NCBI GenBank assembly: GCA_039934875.1
Contig: JBDTLH010000345.1
Coordinates: forward strand, 1-6,678
Direction of reading: 5' to 3'
Length of the DNA: 6,678 bases
DNA from: JBDTLH01 sp039934875
GTDB taxonomy: Bacteria; Acidobacteriota; Terriglobia; Terriglobales; Acidobacteriaceae
Every line of letters starts with the position of its first letter. The first letter of the stretch is position 1. The position numbers were made by a program, and so were the translations under genes. The notes below the pieces were generated by a model. It was given only the letters and a program-made list of their open reading frames with translations, was not told where the DNA came from and made no database searches. Below are positions 1 through 6,049 of this stretch, one piece after another.

Positions 1-1077
1 GCCGGGGCCGTAGTTGCGAATCCAGGAATAAGCGAGGAACTGTCCGTTGGGCGACCATGACGGAGAGACGGCGTATCCACCTTCGCTTACTTGATGAGGG
101 TTGGTGCCGTCAGAATCCATGATGTAGATCTGGGGGAGACCGCTGCGCCCCGAGACCCACGCGATTTGTGAACTGGTCTTTGGATTAAAAGTAGGCGAGA
201 CGTCCGGACCTTTGAAGGCGGTGAGGCGCTTGGGGTTGAACCCGGTGGAGGACATGATAAAGATCTCGGGATCGCCGCGCATCGAGGAAGAGAAGGCGAT
301 CTGGGTGCCGTCTGGCGACCATGCCGGCGAGGAGTTGGTGCCGGCGAAGCGCGGCATGGTGAGCAGGCGGTGGAGGTCAAGCGAATAGACGGCGATCTCC
401 GCGCCATTATTTCCTAAGTGGGTGAACGCGATTTTGGTCCCGTCGGGCGAGATACGGGGAGAGAGAGCGATCGAACCCAGATGGGTAAGCTGGCGCTGGT
501 TGGATCCGTCGTAATCCATGATCCAGACTTCTTTGTTGCCGGTGCGCGCGCTGATAAAAGCGATCTTCGATTCAAAGATGCCGGGAATGCCGCCGCCGAG
601 GCGAAAGACGATCTCGTCGGCGAACTTGTGCGCGATCAGGCGGGCGTTATCCTGGGTAGCGCTTTCGCGGTATTGCTTGCCCAGCACTTGCGGGTTCTGC
701 GCGTTGTGGGTGTCGAACAGATATCCTTGAACGTTCAATTGATCGCCTTGCACGCCCATATTGCCAAAGGCAAGCATGGCGGCGTTCACCGGCGCGTTCG
801 ACCAGGCAGCGAGTTGCACATCAGAGGGGGACCCCGGCTGCGCCGTGGGATTGAAGGATTTGGATACGACGTCGAAGATACCCGCGTTATTGAGATCGTT
901 GAAGAGCGTCTCGTCAAATGTCTGCTTGTAGGCGGAGGCTTGTCCGGCATCTTTGAAATCAGCGACGGCGATGCGGACGCGCTCGACGCCGAGTCCGGTG
1001 CCGGTCTTGACCCAGTCCTGGGCGGAGGCGAGTGATAGAGCAATAAGCAGCAGGATGGTTAAGCGAATCAACTTCAT
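1..1077 (-). CDS. tolB: TolB, periplasmic beta-propeller of the Tol-Pal system (partial, C-terminus off the left edge)
   Basis: TolB is the soluble periplasmic component of Tol-Pal. It binds Pal and receives input from the TolA-type protein, helping outer-membrane integrity and constriction at division. The frame stays open for 359 codons from the ATG at 1077 to the window edge. The family is usually about 430 residues, so some 70 residues are missing on the left. Residues 1-19 form a Sec signal peptide (basic MKLIR start, hydrophobic LLLIAL core, cleavage probably after ASA before Q20, with no lipobox Cys). Residues 24 to about 150 match the TolB N-terminal domain. From about residue 165 come propeller blades carrying the WD40-like PD40 pattern: SPDG near 212, SPDG near 256, a diverged blade SPTFNP, and SPNG near 344. 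Motifs such as EVWIMDYDGSN and QIYIMDSDGTN lie between them. A GGAG lies 3 nt before the ATG. The gene follows the TonB/TolA-type gene at 81 nt, with a large inverted repeat in the gap. Identification is firm. Confidence 0.95.
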   Translation of the reverse strand, partial: MKLIRLTILLLIALSLASAQDWVKTGTGLGVERVRIAVADFKDAGQASAYKQTFDETLFNDLNNAGIFDVVSKSFNPTAQPGSPSDVQLAAWSNAPVNAAMLAFGNMGVQGDQLNVQGYLFDTHNAQNPQVLGKQYRESATQDNARLIAHKFADEIVFRLGGGIPGIFESKIAFISARTGNKEVWIMDYDGSNQRQLTHLGSIALSPRISPDGTKIAFTHLGNNGAEIAVYSLDLHRLLTMPRFAGTNSSPAWSPDGTQIAFSSSMRGDPEIFIMSSTGFNPKRLTAFKGPDVSPTFNPKTSSQIAWVSGRSGLPQIYIMDSDGTNPHQVSEGGYAVSPSWSPNGQFLAYSWIRNYGPG

Positions 1078-1094
1078 AATCTCCGTGGAGGAAC

Positions 1095-1153
1095 ATTGTC
1101 AAATTGTAGATTTGTCAAATTTCGATAATTCGACAATTTTACAATTCGACAAT
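1095..1153. repeat. AT-rich composite inverted repeat between the TonB/TolA-type gene and tolB
   Basis: Arms 1095-1121 and 1127-1153 are each 27 nt and are reverse complements except at about four positions, one of which is a G-T wobble. They enclose a 5-nt loop, TCGAT. Each arm holds two copies of a short unit 16 nt apart: ATTGTCAAATT at 1095 and TTTGTCAAATT at 1111 on the left, and the exact 13-mer AATTCGACAATTT at 1127 and 1143 on the right. On the transcribed (minus) strand the hairpin starts 5 nt after the upstream stop codon and ends 17 nt before the tolB ATG. It is far richer in A and T than the genes around it. No U-tract follows, so it does not look like a classic intrinsic terminator. 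It could be an mRNA processing or stability element, a partial attenuator, or a dispersed palindromic repeat of the REP or MITE kind. The structure is seen directly; the role is unknown. Confidence 0.85.
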
Positions 1154-1158
1154 TTGCT

Positions 1159-1998
1159 TCATTTCTTATAGTCAAAGTAGAACTGAACTTGAATGTAGCT
1201 GCCGCGATAATCGTTGGGCAGGGGACCAAAGGTGTCAATGCGGCGCATGGCGTTGACCGCGGAGTAGTCGAGCGAGGCCACTCCGCTGGGCTGTTCGACC
1301 CGCACATTGGAGGGATTGCCATTGCGGTCCACCTCGAAGGAGATATACACGCGGCGGCCGGGGGCAGTGTGCGGGTCCACTTCATACTTCATCCAGTTAT
1401 CGCTGACCTTGCGCCGGACATTGTCCACATACCAGGAGTATTTGCTGCCGAAGTCGCCGCCGGCGACGAGAATGGCGCCTTGTCCGGCGCTGGTATTGAC
1501 GATCGCCATATTGGCTTTGACCGCGCCGCCCTCTCCGTAGGGGACGACATTCGCGGGCTGGGGCTTGGTGGGCTGAACGGCGCTCGGCTTGGCCGGCGAC
1601 TCGGCATGGGCGGTGGTTTTAGGGGGTGGCTTTTCGGCAACTTTCGGCGCAGGCTTTGGCTTGACGGTCTGGTCGGGGATGTCGATGGTCCTGGGTTCCG
1701 GAAGCGGCGGCGTTGTGGGAATGGGAGCGGGCGCTGGCTGAGCAACACCCTTGTTTTCGGTGGCAACGATGTTCTCCGTTGGTTGCTTGGGAGCAGGCAG
1801 GGGAATGGTCGGCGCGGAAGAGACCAGAGTGGCGTTGATGGTCCCCTCAGTAGATTGTGTGCCGCCCCAGTTATCGCCGTTGTGGCCCAGGCGATAGATG
1901 CTGATTCCGATGATGCCGGCGGTGAGGACAGCGTGCAGCGCCAGCGAGAGGGCAACGTCCCGCTTCCATTCCGGGCGCTCATCGTAGATGGTGGTCAT
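1159..1998 (-). CDS. TonB/TolA-type energy transducer in the tolA position
   Basis: This 279-residue inner-membrane-anchored protein sits where tolA normally lies, between tolR and tolB. It probably spans the periplasm and transmits TolQ-TolR proton energy to TolB and Pal. Residues 1-15 are cytoplasmic. Residues 16-36 form one transmembrane helix carrying S18-x3-H22, the SxxxH motif that TonB and TolA use to couple to ExbB-ExbD or TolQ-TolR. Residues 62-150 are a Pro/Lys/Ala-rich linker with runs such as KPKPAPK and KPPPK. Residues 185-279 form a TonB/TolA C-terminal domain, with WYVDNVRRKVSDNW, VYISFEVDRNGN, VEQPSGVASLD and FGPLPNDY. The linker is TonB-like and lacks the long Ala-rich helix of enterobacterial TolA. 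The ATG at 1998 is the only early start, 8 nt after the tolR stop. No strong Shine-Dalgarno sequence is adjacent, so translational coupling to tolR is likely. The family is firm; the function as TolA rests on context. Confidence 0.9.
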   Translation of the reverse strand: MTTIYDERPEWKRDVALSLALHAVLTAGIIGISIYRLGHNGDNWGGTQSTEGTINATLVSSAPTIPLPAPKQPTENIVATENKGVAQPAPAPIPTTPPLPEPRTIDIPDQTVKPKPAPKVAEKPPPKTTAHAESPAKPSAVQPTKPQPANVVPYGEGGAVKANMAIVNTSAGQGAILVAGGDFGSKYSWYVDNVRRKVSDNWMKYEVDPHTAPGRRVYISFEVDRNGNPSNVRVEQPSGVASLDYSAVNAMRRIDTFGPLPNDYRGSYIQVQFYFDYKK

Positions 1999-2006
1999 CT
2001 TTGTCG

Positions 2007-2450
2007 CTATCGCGAGGATGTGCGTCCTCCCCCGGAGTGGATGGGCTGGGTCACGATGCTGACGTTGGTGATGCCGGCCTGCTTGACGGAATCCATGATG
2101 GCGGCGAAGGCGCCGAAGGGCACATCTTCATCGGCGCGCAGGTAAATCACTTTTTGCGCCTCGGGAGTGTGCGCCAGTTTGGCCTGGAGGGTGGGCGCAA
2201 TCTGATTGATGTTGATGGCGGCATTATTGAGGAATACGCGTTGCTGTTTGTCAATCGAGAGCACCAACCTTTGTTGGGTGATCTCCTTGACGGTGCGGGT
2301 CTTGGGGACAGCGACTTCGATGCCCGACTGAATGACCGGCGCGGTGAGCATGAAGATGATGAGCAGCACCAACACCACGTCCACCAGGGGAGTGATGTTG
2401 ATCTCCGAGAGTGCGGTCTGGGTGCGTCCGTTGGATGCGGTGAATGCCAT
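2007..2450 (-). CDS. tolR: TolR, ExbD/TolR-family proton-channel subunit
   Basis: TolR pairs with TolQ in the inner membrane as the proton-driven motor of Tol-Pal. The 147-residue length fits the ExbD/TolR family. The cytoplasmic N-terminus is followed by the family motif SEINITPLVDVVLVLLIIFM. D24 lies at the start of the single transmembrane helix (about 22-42) and aligns with the essential proton-carrying Asp of TolR and ExbD. The rest is the periplasmic domain, with the conserved stretch YLRADEDVPFGAFAAIMD and the terminal element GITNVSIVTQP. The ATG at 2450 has a good TAGGAG Shine-Dalgarno sequence whose TAG is also the tolQ stop codon, so the two genes are translationally coupled with a 7-nt gap. 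The sequence alone cannot fully separate TolR from ExbD. The tolB gene two places downstream favours TolR. Confidence 0.93.
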   Translation of the reverse strand: MAFTASNGRTQTALSEINITPLVDVVLVLLIIFMLTAPVIQSGIEVAVPKTRTVKEITQQRLVLSIDKQQRVFLNNAAININQIAPTLQAKLAHTPEAQKVIYLRADEDVPFGAFAAIMDSVKQAGITNVSIVTQPIHSGGGRTSSR

Positions 2451-2457
2451 TTCGCTC

Positions 2458-3180
2458 CTAATCCCGATAGTCGCGCGAGCGGGCGGCGACGGGTTCGGGT
2501 ACAGGCGAACGCTCGACGGCGTTCAAAAATTCGAGAGAGAAATCATCCATGCGCGCGCCGAACTCGCGCAGGCTTTGCGTGAAGTGGTTATAGGCGATGA
2601 CTGCGGGAATAGCGGCGACCAGGCCGGCGGCGGTAGTGATGAGCGCCTCGGAGATGCCGGGGGCGACGGCGCGCAAGGTGGCTGCACCTTCGGTGCCGAG
2701 TCCGGCGAAAGCATCAATGATGCCCCAGACGGTGCCGAAGAGTCCGATGAATGGGCTGGTCGCGCCGACGGTCGCGAGCCAGGGCAGGCGGTGCTCGAAG
2801 CGGGTCAACTCCTCGGACGAAGCGATTTGCATGGCGCGCTGGATGGCGATGATATTGGTGGGCGCGCCGTAACCGTTGGTTTGCAGGCGGTATTCTTCGT
2901 ATCCCGCCTCGAAGACGGAGACCAGTGGGCTGGGCTTGAACTGCTCGGCGACGGCGGCGACATCCTGCAGGCGGTGGGCCTTGCGGAAGGCGCGCAGGAA
3001 GCGTCCCGACTGGGCGCGGGCGCGTTTCAGCATGCCGTATTTGCGCAAGATGATGGACCAGGAGAAGACGCTGAGAGCGAGCAGGATGAGCAGGACGATT
3101 TTGGCGACAATGCCGCTCTGAGCGACGAGATTGGCGATCTCTCCGCCAACGAAGAGACCCATGAAGGATGAGATGGGCAT
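2458..3180 (-). CDS. tolQ: TolQ, MotA/TolQ/ExbB-family proton-channel subunit
   Basis: This 240-residue polytopic inner-membrane protein is the channel subunit that surrounds the TolR helices and uses the proton-motive force. Transmembrane segment 1 spans about 24-45 (IVAKIVLLILLALSVFSWSI). A cytoplasmic loop of roughly 85 residues follows. Segment 2 spans about 132-158 and holds the family signature TSPFIGLFGTVWGI. Segment 3 spans about 176-199 (EALITTAAGLVAAIPAVIAYN). T150 and T183 fall where the conserved pore threonines of ExbB and TolQ lie, and E178 matches the conserved ExbB Glu five residues before the second threonine. Length is normal for TolQ. The ATG at 3180 has no clear Shine-Dalgarno sequence; Met7 (3162) is an alternative start. 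It is the first visible gene of the tol operon, with divergent genes upstream. Confidence 0.93.
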   Translation of the reverse strand: MPISSFMGLFVGGEIANLVAQSGIVAKIVLLILLALSVFSWSIILRKYGMLKRARAQSGRFLRAFRKAHRLQDVAAVAEQFKPSPLVSVFEAGYEEYRLQTNGYGAPTNIIAIQRAMQIASSEELTRFEHRLPWLATVGATSPFIGLFGTVWGIIDAFAGLGTEGAATLRAVAPGISEALITTAAGLVAAIPAVIAYNHFTQSLREFGARMDDFSLEFLNAVERSPVPEPVAARSRDYRD

Positions 3181-3265
3181 GTATTACAACGGTAACAAAG
3201 GACGGCGACAGAGGCAAAGAATGAAAAGTATTAGGTGTGCAAAAGAGGTTGGACTATTCTAACGG
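3181..3265. promoter_or_regulatory. Divergent intergenic region between tolQ and the 57-residue ORF
   Basis: These 85 nt must hold the start signals of the leftward tol operon and may hold those of the rightward gene set. I find no convincing paired -35/-10 element on either strand. On the minus strand TAGAAT (plus positions 3256-3261) is a good -10 match but has no -35 partner at normal spacing. On the plus strand TATTCT (3255-3260) is a weak -10 lying 5 nt before the GTG start, which would give a leaderless or nearly leaderless message. The assignment as a control region rests on gene orientation only. Confidence 0.4.
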
Positions 3266-3439
3266 GTGAAGCGCAACCGGGAGCAGAATCTAGAATTCAG
3301 AGCGGCGGTGCGGGAGATCGAACGTATTCTCGGGGGCAAGTTGAAGAAACGGGAGCGGCGAAGATTACACCTGGAGATAACCGGGCAAGGCTTCAGCTAT
3401 GACGAGATCATTCAAGTGGGAGTGGCCCTTTTTTATTGA
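3266..3439 (+). CDS. Small basic hypothetical protein, 57 residues, GTG start
   Basis: The frame opens at GTG 3266, preceded in frame by a stop six nucleotides upstream, and ends at TGA 3437-3439. The product is strongly basic in the middle (GGKLKKRERRR) and ends with RLHLEITGQGFSYDEIIQVG and a hydrophobic tail ALFY. There is no signal peptide or membrane segment. The sequence reads like a compact two-helix domain: an amphipathic N-terminal helix (about 5-22), a basic turn, then an LH-x2-I-x-GQG-x-SYDEI element. The stop overlaps an in-frame TTG of the next gene (TTGA at 3436-3439), which suggests that the two are made together. The Shine-Dalgarno match AGAGG lies about 18 nt upstream, too far to be ideal. 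I do not recognise the family. The protein-like composition and tight junction with the next gene support a real gene, but homology would need to confirm it. Confidence 0.62.
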   Translation: MKRNREQNLEFRAAVREIERILGGKLKKRERRRLHLEITGQGFSYDEIIQVGVALFY

Positions 3440-3453
3440 ATTTTGAGACTCAT

Positions 3454-3933
3454 ATGTTAGAGAAAGCAGCAGGCGTACAAAAGGTAATGGCCGGAGTGCT
3501 GGGGCAGCCGTTGTGGTCGGTCCGCTTAGGAGTGGGCAGCTTCATCACCTTCGATTTCGGCGCCAAGGTAGAAGACCATGGGCGCGCGGTGGGAGCTTAC
3601 CATCTTTGGATTTACATGTGCGATTGGCAGATGATTTCAAAAGACCGCGTGATCGCCCATTCTGAATTGTCGCGCAAGGTGCTGGAGATCGCAGTCCGCA
3701 GGTTTGAAGGCAGAGCTTTAAGCAAAATTAATATTTCACAGAATCCAGCCGCCGCAGTCTTTGCGTTTGAGGGCGACCTGAAGCTCGTTTGCCAAGCCTA
3801 TGAGGACGCCGAGGCGGACGAGGAATTATGGATGCTTTTCGCACCTGAGGGAAGAATTGTCTCCCTCGCGCCCCAAGGTATACTCCTCGAAAAAGAAAGC
3901 CGTTCCGCGGCTAGACGAGCCGTCAATTTCTGA
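3454..3933 (+). CDS. Hypothetical protein, 159 residues, unrecognised family
   Basis: This is a soluble protein with no signal peptide or membrane helix. From the ATG at 3454 it begins MLEKAAGVQKVMAGVLGQPL. An in-frame TTG at 3436 overlapping the previous stop would add six residues; I prefer the ATG, which has a weak GAG 6 nt upstream. Visible elements are LGQPLWSVRLGVGSFITFDFG (residues 16-36), HLWIYMCDWQMI (50-61), a conserved-looking AHSELSRK (69-76), AVFAFEGDLKLV (101-112), ELWMLFAPEGRIVSL (125-138) and a basic tail. Regularly spaced Trp-containing strands and short charged turns suggest an alpha/beta fold. The layout recalls small immunity-type or ligand-sensing domains, but this is only an impression. 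It stands 14 nt after the 57-residue gene and 9 nt before recN, so the three probably share a transcript. Function is unknown. Confidence 0.85.
   Translation: MLEKAAGVQKVMAGVLGQPLWSVRLGVGSFITFDFGAKVEDHGRAVGAYHLWIYMCDWQMISKDRVIAHSELSRKVLEIAVRRFEGRALSKINISQNPAAAVFAFEGDLKLVCQAYEDAEADEELWMLFAPEGRIVSLAPQGILLEKESRSAARRAVNF
3857..3884 (+). promoter_or_regulatory. Possible internal recN promoter
   Basis: TTGTCT (3857-3862) and TATACT (3879-3884) are separated by 16 nt and lie inside the last codons of the upstream gene, about 58 nt before the recN ATG. They match the sigma-70 consensus at 4/6 and 5/6 positions. Transcription would start near 3891 and could express recN apart from the two small genes. 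I saw no recognisable LexA box beside it. This is motif reading only. Confidence 0.35.
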
Positions 3934-3942
3934 GACGATGCC

Positions 3943-5655
3943 ATGCTGACCCAACTGCGCGTCGAAAACTACGCGGTGATCGACCAGCTCACTGTCGAGT
4001 TCGGAGCGGGGCTGAACCTGCTTACGGGCGAGACGGGGGCGGGGAAGTCGATCCTGATCGATGCGCTATCGCTGTTGCTGGGCGAGAAGGCATCGAGCGA
4101 GATGGTGCGCCATGGCTCGTTAAAGGCGGTGGTGAGCGCGGTATTTGTTTTACAGGGCGCGGCGAAGAGTGTTGCGGCCGTGCTGGAATCGAACGGAATT
4201 GATGCCGATGATCCCGAGCAGTTGATTATTCGGCGCGAGGTGTTGGCGAGCGGCAAGGGACGGGTCTTCATCAACAATCAGGCCGCGACAGTTTCAGCCT
4301 TAAGGCAGATAGCGCCGGAGATCGCGTTCATCCATAGCCAGAATGAGACGCTCGCGCATTTCGATGGAGAGGAGCGGCGCAAGCTGCTCGATGGTTTTGC
4401 GAGTATAGACACTGCGCGTTGCGCGGAGCTGTTTGCCAAGTGGAGAGCGTTGCGGGAGCGCATCCGCGAATTAGAGCAGGGCGAGCAAGAGCGGCTGCGC
4501 ATGGTGGATGTTTGGATGTTTCAGCGCAATGAGATCGAAGCGGCAAAGCTGGAGCCGGGTGAGGATGAGCGGCTGGAGACGGAACGGCGCATTCTGCAAA
4601 ATGCGGAGAAACTCTATGCGGCGGCGATGGCTGCGTATGAGGTGCTCTATGAAGAAGACGGTTCGGCGGCGGCTTCGGTGGCAGTGGCGCTGAAGCATTT
4701 GGAGGAGCTGGCGCGATACGATGCGAGCTTTACCGGAGGTGCGCAATCGTTGGCGGCGGCGCGCGCGGCGATTGAGGATGTTTCGCTGACGGCGCGCCAT
4801 TATGCGGAGGCGATTGACGCCAGTCCGGAGCGGCTGCTGGCGGTGGAAGACCGCTTGGCGGCCATCCACCTGTTGAAGCGGAAGTATGGGAAGGACGTGT
4901 TGGAAATAATGGCTTATGGGGAAGAATTAAGCCGCAAGTTGAATGAAATTGAAAATCGTGAAGAGGCGCTGGCAGAGCTGCAGCAGGAGCTTGCCGCGGT
5001 CGCAGCGGAGTATTTGAAAGAGGCGCAGCGGCTATCGAAGCAGCGGGCGGATGGGGCGCGAAAGCTGGCTGCAACCGTCGAGCGGCAAGTCAATGATCTG
5101 GCGATGAAGGCGCGGTTTGAGATTCGGGTGGAGGCGGATGAGAGCGATGCCGCCTGGCGTTCGCATGGCATCGATGAAGTCGGGTACTTGATCGCGACTA
5201 ATCCGGGTGAGCCGCTCATGCCGCTCGAAGAGATTGCCTCCGGCGGCGAGTTGTCGCGTGTGATGCTGGCGTTGAAGGCGAGCGTATTTGAAGTGGGCGC
5301 CTCCAAGCGGAAGACGAACGGGGCTTTGGCTTCGACTTCGCCGTTGCGAACGCTGGTCTTCGATGAGATAGATACCGGTATTGGAGGACGGGCGGCGGAA
5401 GCGGTGGGGCAGAAGCTGAAACAATTGGCGCATACGCATCAGGTATTGTGCGTTACGCATCTTCCGCAGATTGCGTCATTCGCCGATCAGCATTTTGTGA
5501 TTGAAAAGAACGAGGCGGCGGGGCGCACGCGCACCGGAGTGCGTCCGATCAAGGGGCGGGAGCGCACGGAGGAGATTGCGCGTATGTTGTCGGGTGCAAA
5601 GCTGACCGAAGCATCGATCAAGAATGCGGAACAAATGTTGAAGGCGAATGCGTGA
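3943..5655 (+). CDS. recN: DNA repair protein RecN
   Basis: RecN is a cytoplasmic SMC-like ATPase recruited early to DNA double-strand breaks, where it aids end-joining dynamics and RecA-dependent recombination. The 570 residues fit the family, slightly longer than the roughly 550 usual. The N-terminal ATPase half starts MLTQLRVENYAVIDQLTVEF and has Walker A GETGAGKS at 29-36. The Q-loop region IHSQNE follows near 130. About 150-390 is a Glu/Lys/Arg/Ala-rich coiled coil. The C-terminal half holds the ABC signature ASGGELS at 432-438, Walker B TLVFDEID with D474 and E475, the D-loop region TGIGGRAAE, and the H-loop VTHLPQIA with H506. All ATPase motifs are intact. A Lys/Ser/Thr-rich insert of about 15 residues precedes Walker B. 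The ATG at 3943 follows the previous stop by 9 nt, with a weak GAG 8 nt upstream that overlaps that stop. The 3' end converges on the zinc-ribbon gene. Confidence 0.97.
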   Translation: MLTQLRVENYAVIDQLTVEFGAGLNLLTGETGAGKSILIDALSLLLGEKASSEMVRHGSLKAVVSAVFVLQGAAKSVAAVLESNGIDADDPEQLIIRREVLASGKGRVFINNQAATVSALRQIAPEIAFIHSQNETLAHFDGEERRKLLDGFASIDTARCAELFAKWRALRERIRELEQGEQERLRMVDVWMFQRNEIEAAKLEPGEDERLETERRILQNAEKLYAAAMAAYEVLYEEDGSAAASVAVALKHLEELARYDASFTGGAQSLAAARAAIEDVSLTARHYAEAIDASPERLLAVEDRLAAIHLLKRKYGKDVLEIMAYGEELSRKLNEIENREEALAELQQELAAVAAEYLKEAQRLSKQRADGARKLAATVERQVNDLAMKARFEIRVEADESDAAWRSHGIDEVGYLIATNPGEPLMPLEEIASGGELSRVMLALKASVFEVGASKRKTNGALASTSPLRTLVFDEIDTGIGGRAAEAVGQKLKQLAHTHQVLCVTHLPQIASFADQHFVIEKNEAAGRTRTGVRPIKGRERTEEIARMLSGAKLTEASIKNAEQMLKANA

Positions 5656-5671
5656 GGGAGCGAGGTCTGGG

Positions 5672-5950
5672 TCAGCTCTCGTTGACCGGAGCTTGTTCTT
5701 TGCGCCGCTCACGGGATCCGCGGCGCGATTTGGAGGCCAGACCACGCTGGCTGATGGCGAAGATCAACCGGTTATTCCCCAGGAGATAGTAGCGCCGGTT
5801 ACAGTGATGACAGCGGACGGTCTTCATCCCAGAAAACCAAATCATGAAGCGCTCGAATGAATCGGGACGTGATTTTCTCGAAACCGCAGCCTCGCATACG
5901 CGGCAGTTTGCGGTTATGGAGGGGTCGTCGCTATAGGGCCAGGGGGACAT
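5672..5950 (-). CDS. Small zinc-ribbon-like protein of unknown function
   Basis: This protein of 92 residues from the ATG at 5950 has two CxxC knuckles: C16-R-V-C19 and C47-H-H-C50, 27 residues apart. Between them is a Ser/Arg stretch and a short aromatic segment (SFERFMIWF). RRYY follows the second knuckle. This layout matches small one-zinc ribbon proteins with a hydrophobic middle that I associate with Acidobacteriota genomes. From about residue 73 the tail is highly basic (KSRRGSRERRK), which could contact nucleic acid, though that is inference. A TTG at 6001 would extend the N-terminus by 17 residues of unremarkable sequence. I prefer the ATG because a promoter-like element ends just before it. 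There is no Shine-Dalgarno sequence at the ATG. The gene lies 99 nt downstream of pyrF on the same strand and converges on recN with a 16-nt gap and no visible terminator. Confidence 0.75.
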   Translation of the reverse strand: MSPWPYSDDPSITANCRVCEAAVSRKSRPDSFERFMIWFSGMKTVRCHHCNRRYYLLGNNRLIFAISQRGLASKSRRGSRERRKEQAPVNES

Positions 5951-5959
5951 GGTCGATTT

Positions 5960-5988
5960 ACTATGCCGGAACGAAGCACAAATGACAA
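5960..5988 (-). promoter_or_regulatory. Possible promoter of the zinc-ribbon gene
   Basis: On the minus strand TTGTCA (plus positions 5983-5988) and CATAGT (5960-5965) are separated by exactly 17 nt. They match the -35 consensus at 5/6 and the -10 consensus at 4/6. Transcription would start within a few bases of the ATG at 5950, giving a leaderless or nearly leaderless message. That would fit the absence of a Shine-Dalgarno sequence there. No experimental support is available here. Confidence 0.35.
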
Positions 5989-6049
5989 GAAGATTGCGCA
6001 ACTCCGCCGGTGATTTTGTGGGGGAGGGAATTCGGATGAGAAACCTTAA

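Noticed and set aside
418..1035. A 205-codon open frame on the plus strand opposite tolB.
   Set aside because: The opposite strand encodes TolB with signal peptide and propeller repeats, so this frame is a shadow of it.
1095..1153. Reading the AT-rich palindrome as an intrinsic terminator.
   Set aside because: The stem is A-U rich, not G-C rich, and no U-tract follows on the transcribed strand. Ending transcription here would also cut tolB from its operon.
1095..1153. Reading the repeated units as a small CRISPR array.
   Set aside because: The units are about 11-13 nt with 3-5 nt between them, change orientation halfway, and have no cas genes nearby.
1189..2145. A 318-codon open frame on the plus strand opposite the TonB/TolA-type gene and tolR.
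   Set aside because: It is antisense to two clearly recognised genes, and its translation is a Gly/Arg/Asp-rich composition without motifs. It arises from the GC-rich codon bias of the real genes.
2332..3171. A 279-codon open frame on the plus strand opposite tolQ.
   Set aside because: The minus strand carries an unmistakable TolQ/ExbB protein. The antisense product is a low-complexity Gly/Asp/Glu-rich sequence with no recognisable domain.
3266..3933. Naming the small gene pair as a toxin-antitoxin system.
   Set aside because: The arrangement is suggestive, but I recognise no toxin or antitoxin family motif in either protein, so the function is left open.
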